Positions 1 to 6,016 of a stretch of DNA of 8,990 bases are shown one piece after another (the first letter of the stretch is position 1; the number at the start of each line of letters is the position of its first letter). The position numbers and the translations under genes were made by a program. The DNA is from Candidatus Omnitrophota bacterium (GTDB taxonomy: Bacteria > Omnitrophota > Gorgyraeia > Aquiviventales > Aquiviventaceae), in assembly GCA_020057015.1 (NCBI GenBank), contig JAGVGS010000140.1, positions 1-8,990 of the forward strand. Direction: 5' to 3'. The notes beneath the pieces were generated by a model. That model was given only the letters and a program-made list of their open reading frames with translations. It was not told the origin of the DNA and did no database searches.

Positions 1-168
1 CCGATTGGGCGCCACCGGTACTTCCACAAGCTCTACGCCCTGGATACGGTGCTCTCGGGCCTGGACAAGCCCACCAAAAAGCAGGTGGAGGGCGCGATGC
101 AGGGCCACATCCTCGCCGAGGCGGCACTGATGGGTACGTACCAGAAACCGCAGGCAGCATCGCAATAA
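1..168 (+). CDS. ybhB: YbhB/YbcL family PEBP-like protein, C-terminal part
   Basis: The frame is open from the first base and gives 55 residues ending at TAA (166-168); the start lies outside the window. The stretch GRHRYFHKLYALD near the left edge and GHILAEAALMGTYQK close to the end match the conserved C-terminal part of the bacterial YbhB/YbcL branch of the phosphatidylethanolamine-binding (Raf kinase inhibitor-like) fold. Proteins of this family are small, usually about 150-180 residues, so roughly two thirds is missing. Their bacterial function is not settled; ligand binding in the cytoplasm or periplasm has been proposed. The gene is probably not part of the downstream operon, because a strong terminator lies between them. 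The family call is secure; a specific role cannot be given. Confidence 0.85.
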   Translation, partial: PIGRHRYFHKLYALDTVLSGLDKPTKKQVEGAMQGHILAEAALMGTYQKPQAASQ

Positions 169-171
169 AGA

Positions 172-351
172 TTCCGGAGTCGTGCCTCCAGGAACCGGCT
201 GGGGGAAAATGAGGCAGTCGCTAAGGTCGGCGATACGGTTGACGGGTGGCTAGTGGTACAGGTGCTATCGGACGGGGCAGTGTTGCAGCGCGGCGAGCAG
301 CGAGAAACGATTCATATCGGCGAGTTGCTTCCCGGCGCCTCCTCGAATTAG
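172..351 (+). pseudogene. ORF fragment, possible C-terminal remnant
   Basis: Directly after the TAA of the YbhB-like gene the same frame stays open to a TAG at 349-351. From about position 211 the translation looks protein-like, with VGDTVDGWLVVQVLSDGAVL followed by QRGEQRETIHIGELLPG. No ATG, GTG or TTG with a ribosome binding site opens this frame upstream; the only ATG (209) is in another frame and stops after 14 codons. The pattern 'VGDTV-GW-VV-V---GAVL-RG' recalls the C-terminal ligand-type domain of secretion and pilus proteins such as GspC or PilP, but the match is from memory of the pattern only. It may be the decayed tail of a lost gene, or non-coding sequence with a chance open frame. 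Its start is arbitrary. Confidence 0.3.
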
Positions 352-358
352 TAGAGGC

Positions 359-400
359 CAACCCGTTATCTGGCAACAGATAGCGGGTTGCGCTTTTTTT
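359..400 (+). terminator. Rho-independent terminator
   Basis: A 13-bp stem pairs 359-371 with 378-390, containing one G-T wobble (AACCCGTTATCT against AGATAGCGGGTT, plus an outer C-G pair). The loop is six bases, GGCAAC. Three bases after the stem comes a run of seven T (394-400). This fits an intrinsic terminator for transcripts coming from the YbhB-like gene and insulates the operon that follows. Confidence 0.88.
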
Positions 401-413
401 GGACAGAATTGGG

Positions 414-422
414 TGGTATAAT
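414..422 (+). promoter_or_regulatory. Extended -10 promoter of the por-nfn operon
   Basis: TGGTATAAT is a perfect extended -10 element (TGn followed by TATAAT at 417-422). No good -35 hexamer sits at the proper distance: 17 bp upstream falls in the terminator T-run (394-399), and the TTGGACA-like stretch at 399-405 is too close. Dependence on the extended -10 is therefore likely. A start of transcription 6-9 bases downstream (428-431) would leave an untranslated leader of only about 4-7 bases before the ATG at 435. Inference from sequence only. Confidence 0.65.
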
Positions 423-434
423 CGTCGTTTAATC

Positions 435-1406
435 ATGCCTACACTAGGGATTCGTTTCGAGTCTATCGGGGGGCTTGGCGCGCATCTGGCTGCTCAGCTT
501 TTAGCTGAAACGCTGGTGTTACGCCAGGGCCTTAACGCGTCGCAATTCTCCTCGTATGGGTCCGAGAAGAAGGGCACCCCGATCCGGTCTTTCATCCGGG
601 TCGCCGACGCCGACACACCCATTCGGGTGACCAGCCCCGTTACCGAGCCGAACGTCTTGGCTGTTTTTCATCAGGCGCTGTTTGCCCGCCCCTCCACCCT
701 GGCCGGGTTGCGTCGCGACGGCGTGCTGATTGTCAACGCGTCGGCCGATGCAACGATGGCACTGCCCAAAGGACGCGTCTTCCTCGTGGATGCCATGGCC
801 ATCGCTGTGGAAGAGAACACGCGCATCAATACCGCCATCCTTGGCGCTGTCGCCAAAGCGTGCCCCCTGATTGACGCCAAAGCGCTGGCCGCCATGCTCG
901 AGGAACACTTCAGCCACCGTTCGCCCAAGCTCGCTGAGGCGAACGTCAAAACGTTTTGGAGAGGTTATAATGAGGCCATCGAGCGGGTCATTAAGGAAGG
1001 CCCGGAGCCGCCCCCTCCGGATGGCGCGACAGCGGCTCCCCGGCTAGGGTATGAGACGGCACCGCTGGGTGGAGCGATCGTCACACCGGGCAACACCGTG
1101 ACCAATGACCTGTCGGCTTCGCGCCAGGGCTTTGCCCCGAAGCTGAACCTGGAGCTGTGCAATGATTGCGGGGTGTGCGATATGGTCTGCCCGGATTATT
1201 GCCTGGTTTGGGAATCCGAAGATGTCACGGATGATGGCGAATGGGAACGCAAGTCCGCGCACTTGTTAGGCATTGATTACCAATTCTGTAAGGGGTGCCT
1301 GCGCTGCGTGGAATCCTGCCCGTCCGGGGCGTTGACTAAGGAACGCGAGGGCGCCTGGGTCAAAGAACAGCAAGTGCCCCTCTGGCCACAGAAGAAGACG
1401 CAATGA
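435..1406 (+). CDS. porG: 2-oxoacid:ferredoxin oxidoreductase, fused gamma+delta subunit
   Basis: This 323-residue protein joins two subunits that are separate in four-subunit pyruvate/2-oxoisovalerate:ferredoxin oxidoreductases. Residues 1 to about 185 form the gamma domain, with the glycine-rich loop FESIGGLGAHLAA and the conserved SSYGSEKKGTP segment (39-49). A proline-rich linker (about 189-205) leads to a delta-type ferredoxin domain with two CxxCxxCxxxCP motifs: C242, C245, C248, C252 and C285, C288, C291, C295. These should hold two [4Fe-4S] clusters that pass electrons from the catalytic subunit to external ferredoxin in the cytoplasm. I chose ATG 435 because the protein begins there with the family-typical MPTLGIRFESIGG; a TTG at 399 in the same frame would lie upstream of the -10 box. 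There is no Shine-Dalgarno sequence, in keeping with a near-leaderless message. The stop overlaps the next start by 4 bp (ATGA), so the two POR chains are translationally coupled. Substrate cannot be fixed from this subunit. Confidence 0.93.
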   Translation: MPTLGIRFESIGGLGAHLAAQLLAETLVLRQGLNASQFSSYGSEKKGTPIRSFIRVADADTPIRVTSPVTEPNVLAVFHQALFARPSTLAGLRRDGVLIVNASADATMALPKGRVFLVDAMAIAVEENTRINTAILGAVAKACPLIDAKALAAMLEEHFSHRSPKLAEANVKTFWRGYNEAIERVIKEGPEPPPPDGATAAPRLGYETAPLGGAIVTPGNTVTNDLSASRQGFAPKLNLELCNDCGVCDMVCPDYCLVWESEDVTDDGEWERKSAHLLGIDYQFCKGCLRCVESCPSGALTKEREGAWVKEQQVPLWPQKKTQ

Positions 1407-3712
1407 GCAGCAAAACCGCAGCCCAGCCCTCCAAGCCTGCCCAAGTGCCATCCGCGCAGCGGCTGGCCTTCATGAGCGGCAATGAACTGGCCGCCCTGGC
1501 CGCTTCGCAGATCAATTACCACCTCATGGGCTATTATCCCATCACCCCCTCCACGGAAATCGCCGAATCCTTAAGCCGCATGAAAGCCAACGGCAAACAC
1601 ACCATCGCCATGGTGCCTGCCGACGGGGAGCATAGCGCAGCGGGCATTTGCTACGGGGCTTCCACCGGTGGCGGGCGCGTCTTGAATGCCACCAGCTCTC
1701 AGGGGCTGCTCTATGCGCTGGAGCAGCTGCCGGTGCAGTCCGGCACGCGCTTTCCGATGGTGCTCAACCTCGCCGCGCGGGCGATCAATGGGCCGCTGAA
1801 TATCCGCTGCGACCACTCTGATCTGTACTTCGCCTTAAACACCGGTTGGATCATCCTGCTGGCGAAAGACCCCCAAGCGGTGTACGACATGAACTTGCTC
1901 GCCGTGGTGATCGGCGAGCATCCGGATATCCGGCTGCCGGTGATCGTCGTGTATGACGGGTTCTTCACCAGCCACCAGAAGCGCCGGGTGTCGGTCTTCG
2001 AGGAAGACGTAGTGCGGCGCTTTGTCGGCGAGCCGCACGCCCCCTTCACTGCTTTGGATCCGAAGCACCCGGTGACGATCGGCCCGTACATGAACGACCC
2101 GGATCTGATCAACAACAAATACCAGATGAAGCTGGCCTTCGATGCCGCCCGCCAGGTCATCCCCGAGTATTTCGAAGCCTTTGAGAAGCTCTCCGGCCGG
2201 CGCTATGAGATGGTGGAGCGCTATCGCCTCGATGATGCTGAGGTGGCCCTGGTGCTGCTGAATTCCTCCGCCGAGACCGCCAAGGAAGCCGCGGATCTGA
2301 TGCGCGCCGCAGGCCTGAAAGCGGGGGTGGTGAATTTAGGCGTGATGCGGCCGTTTCCTGCGGAAGCACTGCGCACGTGCCTGCGGAAGCTCAAGGCGAT
2401 TGTCATCGCCGACCGCGCCGATTCGTATGGCGCCGACGGCGGCAACCTCAGTCTCGAGGTGCGCGCAGCACTGCAGCAGGATGCCAAGAACCACACGCTC
2501 TGTTTGTCGCGCGTCTATGGGCTTGGCGGCAAAGATTTCACCGTACAGGACGCTGAAGCGCTGTTCAAGCAGGCCGCCCTCGCGTTGAAGGATGAAAGCG
2601 TCGTGCGCTTCGACTATATCGGCCAGACGCCGGGGGCACCGCTTGCAGCTGCGCCGAAAGACGAGCGCCGCACCGCCGCCCCGCCGCTGCAGGTTGAGGA
2701 AGTCAGCCGGCACCACGCCCGTGTGGCCCAGGATCCGGCAACCGGCCGCCTCAGCGTGACCCTGGATCCGTTGTGGAAGATCGCCGCGACCCCCCACCGT
2801 GTGGCCCCAGGCCATGGGGCTTGCCCGGGCTGCGGGGCGTTTACGACGATCAAGCAGTTCTTCCGCATCCTGGATGGGCATGTCGTCGTGCTCTACCAAA
2901 CCGGCTGCGCCATGGTCGTCACCACCGGCTATCCAGCCACGGCCCACCGGATCACCTACCTGCACAACCTCTTTCAAAATGGCGCCGCCACGCTCTCCGG
3001 GCTGGTGGAGATGTATCACGAGCGGGTGCGCCGGGGAGAGCTGCCGGCCGCGGATGACCCCACCTTCGTGATGGTCAGCGGGGATGGCGGCATGGACATC
3101 GGCATGGGGGCCGCCCTCGGCACGGCGCTGCGCAACCATCGCCTGATCGTGATTGAGTACGACAACGAAGGCTATATGAACACCGGCGGCCAGCAGTCCT
3201 ACTCCACGCCGTTGGGCCACCAAACCAGCACCAGCCCCATCGGATCGCAAAGCAGCGGCAAGGTCTTTCATCACAAGGACACGGTGCAGGTGTTTGCCGC
3301 GACGAATGTGCCGTACGTGTTCACGGCGGCGGAAGGGTTTCCCGAAGATCTCATGAAGAAGGCGGCCAAAGCGCAGTGGTACGCCAAGCGCGAAGGCTTT
3401 GTGTACGGCAAGATCCTCAGCGCCTGCCCGTTGAACTGGCTGGCGCCGGATGATACGGTGGAAGAAGTCCTACAGGCTGCGGTGGATTGCGGTTTCTTCC
3501 CGCTTTATGAGGTGGAACGGGGCAAGACGGTGATTACGTATGACCCGGAGCTGCTGGGCCGCAAGCGGCCGTTGCGCGAGTGGTTTGCGCAGATGGGCAA
3601 GACCAAACACCTGTTGACTCCGCAAACCGAGCCTGTGGTCGCGGCCATTGAGGCTGAAATCGAGCGCCGGTGGCGGCGTCTTAAGGCCAAACACGAGCAC
3701 CCCGAACTCTAG
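1403..3712 (+). CDS. porA: Pyruvate/2-oxoacid:ferredoxin oxidoreductase, fused alpha+beta subunit
   Basis: This catalytic chain of 769 residues oxidatively decarboxylates a 2-oxoacid with CoA and thiamine diphosphate (TPP), giving acyl-CoA, CO2 and reduced ferredoxin. The alpha part (about 20-405) carries YPITPSTEIAE (45-55), the ADGEHSAAGICYGAS segment, PLNIRCDHSD (131-140) and the DGFFTSH segment (185-191), all PorA-like. A linker of about 60 residues, rich in Ala, Pro and charged residues, leads to the beta part (about 466-769). There C474, C477, C502 and C675 are the expected four ligands of the proximal [4Fe-4S] cluster. The TPP/Mg motif runs from GDGG (560-563) to DNEGYMNTGG (587-596). 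Usual separate subunits are about 390 and 310 residues, so both halves look complete. PorA-type motifs favour pyruvate or a branched-chain 2-oxoacid over 2-oxoglutarate, but the substrate is inferred. The gene starts within the stop of the gamma+delta gene. The direction of catalysis in the cell (pyruvate oxidation or synthesis) is not shown by sequence. Confidence 0.95.
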   Translation: MSSKTAAQPSKPAQVPSAQRLAFMSGNELAALAASQINYHLMGYYPITPSTEIAESLSRMKANGKHTIAMVPADGEHSAAGICYGASTGGGRVLNATSSQGLLYALEQLPVQSGTRFPMVLNLAARAINGPLNIRCDHSDLYFALNTGWIILLAKDPQAVYDMNLLAVVIGEHPDIRLPVIVVYDGFFTSHQKRRVSVFEEDVVRRFVGEPHAPFTALDPKHPVTIGPYMNDPDLINNKYQMKLAFDAARQVIPEYFEAFEKLSGRRYEMVERYRLDDAEVALVLLNSSAETAKEAADLMRAAGLKAGVVNLGVMRPFPAEALRTCLRKLKAIVIADRADSYGADGGNLSLEVRAALQQDAKNHTLCLSRVYGLGGKDFTVQDAEALFKQAALALKDESVVRFDYIGQTPGAPLAAAPKDERRTAAPPLQVEEVSRHHARVAQDPATGRLSVTLDPLWKIAATPHRVAPGHGACPGCGAFTTIKQFFRILDGHVVVLYQTGCAMVVTTGYPATAHRITYLHNLFQNGAATLSGLVEMYHERVRRGELPAADDPTFVMVSGDGGMDIGMGAALGTALRNHRLIVIEYDNEGYMNTGGQQSYSTPLGHQTSTSPIGSQSSGKVFHHKDTVQVFAATNVPYVFTAAEGFPEDLMKKAAKAQWYAKREGFVYGKILSACPLNWLAPDDTVEEVLQAAVDCGFFPLYEVERGKTVITYDPELLGRKRPLREWFAQMGKTKHLLTPQTEPVVAAIEAEIERRWRRLKAKHEHPEL

Positions 3713-3720
3713 GACCCCTC

Positions 3721-4593
3721 ATGGCAGCTGCCCAAGAAAAACCCGCTCCTAATCACCCGCAGCATACCGTCAGCGCATTTCGCATCCTGAAGAAAGAACG
3801 CCTCACCCCGGTGACCAATCGGTTCGTCCTAGACGCCAGCTGGGTGGCGCGCGCGGCCAAGCCTGGGCAATTTGTCATCGTCCGCGTGCAGAAAGATGGC
3901 GAGCGTATTCCCGTGACCATCGCGGACTTCGACGCGGCCAAGGGCACCGTGACCATCGTGGTGCAGGAAGTAGGCCGCACCTCGAAACTCATCGGCAGCC
4001 TGATGGAAGGCCAAACCGTGCTGGACCTCGTCGGCCCGCTCGGCGAGCCGTTTCACGCGCGGCAAGCTAAGCGCGTGATCGGCATCGGCGGCGGCTTCGG
4101 AGCGGCGGCGCTGTATCCGGTGATGCGCGCGCTAAGCCAAGCAGGCCTTGCGACCGAGGCGGTGATCGGGGCGCGCACCCGCGAGTTCTTGGTGCTGGAA
4201 CAGGAGCTGGCGCAGGTCTGCAGCCAGGTGATGCCCTGCACCGATGATGGCTCCTACGGCTTTAAGGGCTTTGTGACCGATCGCCTGAAGCAGCGCCTGG
4301 ATGAGCTAAAGGACTTAAGCGAGGTGGAAGTCGTCGCGGTCGGGCCCATGCCCATGATGCGCGCTGTCACCAAGCTGACGGGCCAATATAAAGTGGCCAC
4401 GCAGGTATCGCTCGATCCCATTATGGTCGACGGCACGGGTATGTGCGGCGGCTGCCGGGTGACGGTCGGCGGGGAAATCAAATTTGCGTGTGTGGACGGG
4501 CCGTTTTTCGACGCCCATCAAGTCGATTTTGACGAGTGCGTGCGGCGCAATAAGATGTATGCGCACGAGGAGAAACTCAGCAATGCCCCTTAA
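3721..4593 (+). CDS. nfnA: NfnA/SudB-type FAD, [2Fe-2S] ferredoxin-NAD(P) reductase subunit
   Basis: At 290 residues this has the length of NfnA (small subunit of NADH-dependent reduced ferredoxin:NADP oxidoreductase) and of SudB (sulfide dehydrogenase). The fold order is an FAD-binding barrel (about 18-110, with the flavin motif RIPVTIADF at 62-70), an NAD(P)-binding part with GIGGGFGAAALYPV (121-134), and a C-terminal [2Fe-2S] segment. The cluster cysteines are C242, C245 and C257 in VDGTGMCGGCRVTVGG and FACVDGP. In Nfn an aspartate is reported as the fourth ligand; D237 sits where that would fall. The related dihydroorotate dehydrogenase electron-transfer subunit PyrK has the same overall fold, but the DGTGMCGGCR signature and the following NfnB-like gene favour NfnA. 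It starts 8 bp after the POR gene with only a weak AGGA ribosome site (3711-3714). It probably binds NADH and pairs with the next gene product in the cytoplasm. Confidence 0.9.
   Translation: MAAAQEKPAPNHPQHTVSAFRILKKERLTPVTNRFVLDASWVARAAKPGQFVIVRVQKDGERIPVTIADFDAAKGTVTIVVQEVGRTSKLIGSLMEGQTVLDLVGPLGEPFHARQAKRVIGIGGGFGAAALYPVMRALSQAGLATEAVIGARTREFLVLEQELAQVCSQVMPCTDDGSYGFKGFVTDRLKQRLDELKDLSEVEVVAVGPMPMMRAVTKLTGQYKVATQVSLDPIMVDGTGMCGGCRVTVGGEIKFACVDGPFFDAHQVDFDECVRRNKMYAHEEKLSNAP
4567..4572 (+). promoter_or_regulatory. Ribosome binding site deciding the nfnB-like start
   Basis: GAGGAG ends 10 bases before ATG 4583, inside the end of the nfnA-like gene. It is the clearest Shine-Dalgarno sequence in the operon. 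It supports ATG 4583 over an in-frame upstream ATG at 4484 and over the internal ATG at 4613. Confidence 0.7.
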
Positions 4594-6016
4594 GCCGCGC
4601 CGGAAAACCGGCATGCCTCAGCAGCCGCCCAAGCAGCGCGCCAAGACGTTTGAAGAGGTCAACGAAGGCTACACCGAAGCGCGCGCGATGTTCGAAGCCA
4701 GCCGCTGCCTGGAATGCCAGATCGCGGCCTGCGAGGAAGGCTGCCCGGTGCGCGTGCCCATCAAGGGATTTCTCAAATGCGTCTCTGAAGGCCGGTTTCA
4801 GGATGCGTATGATTTGATCAAATCCGCCAATCCGTTGCCCGCGATCTGCGGGCGCGTATGCCCCCAAGAGAGCCAATGCGAAAAGCTCTGCCACATGGCC
4901 ACGCGGTTTCACCCCGTGGGCATCGGCCATCTGGAGCGGTTTGTAGCGGACTGGGAACGCCAGCATCGGTCCAAGACACCGGTGGCGGCGAAGAAACTCA
5001 CCGGCCCACGCGTGGCGATTGTAGGGGCCGGCCCCTCAGGCCTCACCGCTGCCGGAGAGCTGGCCAGGCTCGGGTATCACGTCACCATCTTCGAGGCACT
5101 CCATGAGCCAGGCGGCGTGCTGCGCTACGGCATTCCGGAGTTTCGCCTGCCCAAGGCGGTCTTGGATGATGAGATCCAGCAGCTGCAGCAAGCCGGGGTG
5201 GAGATTATCTGTAACGTGATCATCGGCAAGACGATCACCCTCGAGCAGCTCACGAAGGAGATGGCCTTTAAGGCAATTTTTATCGGTACTGGTGCGGGTC
5301 TTCCGCGGTTTCTGGGGATTCCCGGGGAAAACCTCAACGGCGTGTACTCGGCCAATGAATTCCTCACCCGCATTAACCTCATGAAAGCGTACCAATTTCC
5401 GAATGCGCACACGCCGCTCAAAGTCGGCGAAAAGGTCGCCGTGGTGGGTGCCGGCAACACTGCCATGGATGCCGCGCGCAGCGCTTTGCGCATGGGGGCT
5501 AAAGAGGTGCGCATCGTGTACCGCCGCTCCGAGACTGAGATGAGCGCGCGCGAAGAAGAGTACCACCATGCGCAGGAAGAAGGCGTGATCTTTCAGTGGC
5601 TGACGAACCCGATCCGTGTCGTCGGCAACGACGAAGGCTGGGTCACCGGCCTAGAATGCCAGCCGCAGAAACTTGGGCCCCCGGATGAATCCGGCCGGGC
5701 GCGCCCGGTTTCCAGCGGCGAGCCGCCGGTTGTCATCCCTATTGATACCTTGGTGGTGGCCATCGGCACTAGGCCGAATCGCCTGCTCACCAAAGGCGGA
5801 GAATTGGCGACGACATCCTGGGGCGGGTTGGTGGTCAGCGAATCAACCGGAGAGACCTCGCGGTCCGGGATCTTTGCCGGAGGCGATGCGGTCACCGGGG
5901 CCGCGACGGTGATTTTGGCTGCCGGCGCCGGCCAACGGGCTGCGGCAGCGATTCATCAGAAACTCTCAGCATCGGGAAACGGCCAGGCGGTAAAGAAAAC
6001 CTCCGGCCATGCGTGA
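4583..6016 (+). CDS. nfnB: NfnB/GltD-type NAD(P)H oxidoreductase with two [4Fe-4S] sites
   Basis: This 477-residue protein belongs to the family of glutamate synthase small subunits and NfnB, the large, bifurcating-FAD subunit of Nfn. An N-terminal helical Fe-S domain holds C42, C45, C50, C54 and C89, C93, C99, C103, enough for two clusters. The FAD-binding Rossmann motif is intact: VAIVGAGPSGL (144-154), GGVLRYGIPEFRLPK (177-191) and the closing FAGGDAVTGA (431-440). The NAD(P) motif VAVVGAGNTAMDAA (285-298) is followed by VYRRSE (312-317), whose arginines are typical of NADPH binding. The start is set by GAGGAG at 4567-4572, and the gene overlaps the nfnA-like gene by 11 bp. Pairing with an adjacent NfnA is the usual arrangement for a complex that couples ferredoxin and NADH to NADP reduction. 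A glutamate synthase role is less likely, as no large subunit gene is present here. Function is inferred from motifs and context. Confidence 0.9.
   Translation: MPLKPRRKTGMPQQPPKQRAKTFEEVNEGYTEARAMFEASRCLECQIAACEEGCPVRVPIKGFLKCVSEGRFQDAYDLIKSANPLPAICGRVCPQESQCEKLCHMATRFHPVGIGHLERFVADWERQHRSKTPVAAKKLTGPRVAIVGAGPSGLTAAGELARLGYHVTIFEALHEPGGVLRYGIPEFRLPKAVLDDEIQQLQQAGVEIICNVIIGKTITLEQLTKEMAFKAIFIGTGAGLPRFLGIPGENLNGVYSANEFLTRINLMKAYQFPNAHTPLKVGEKVAVVGAGNTAMDAARSALRMGAKEVRIVYRRSETEMSAREEEYHHAQEEGVIFQWLTNPIRVVGNDEGWVTGLECQPQKLGPPDESGRARPVSSGEPPVVIPIDTLVVAIGTRPNRLLTKGGELATTSWGGLVVSESTGETSRSGIFAGGDAVTGAATVILAAGAGQRAAAAIHQKLSASGNGQAVKKTSGHA

Noticed and set aside
399..434. TTG start extending the gamma+delta gene by 12 residues
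   Set aside because: It would begin inside the terminator T-run and upstream of the -10 box. Family similarity starts just after the ATG at 435.
221..436. 71-codon minus-strand open frame across the terminator and promoter
   Set aside because: It runs through the terminator hairpin, is very rich in Arg and Ala, and has no ribosome site or family resemblance.
2336..3274. 312-codon minus-strand open frame inside the POR alpha-beta gene
   Set aside because: It covers the conserved TPP-binding region on the other strand. Its composition is His/Arg-rich and it has no family motif.
4484..4582. Upstream ATG extending the NfnB-like gene by 33 residues
   Set aside because: It lies within the conserved [2Fe-2S] end of the nfnA-like gene, and the extra residues look like an off-frame reading. 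GAGGAG at 4567 points to ATG 4583.
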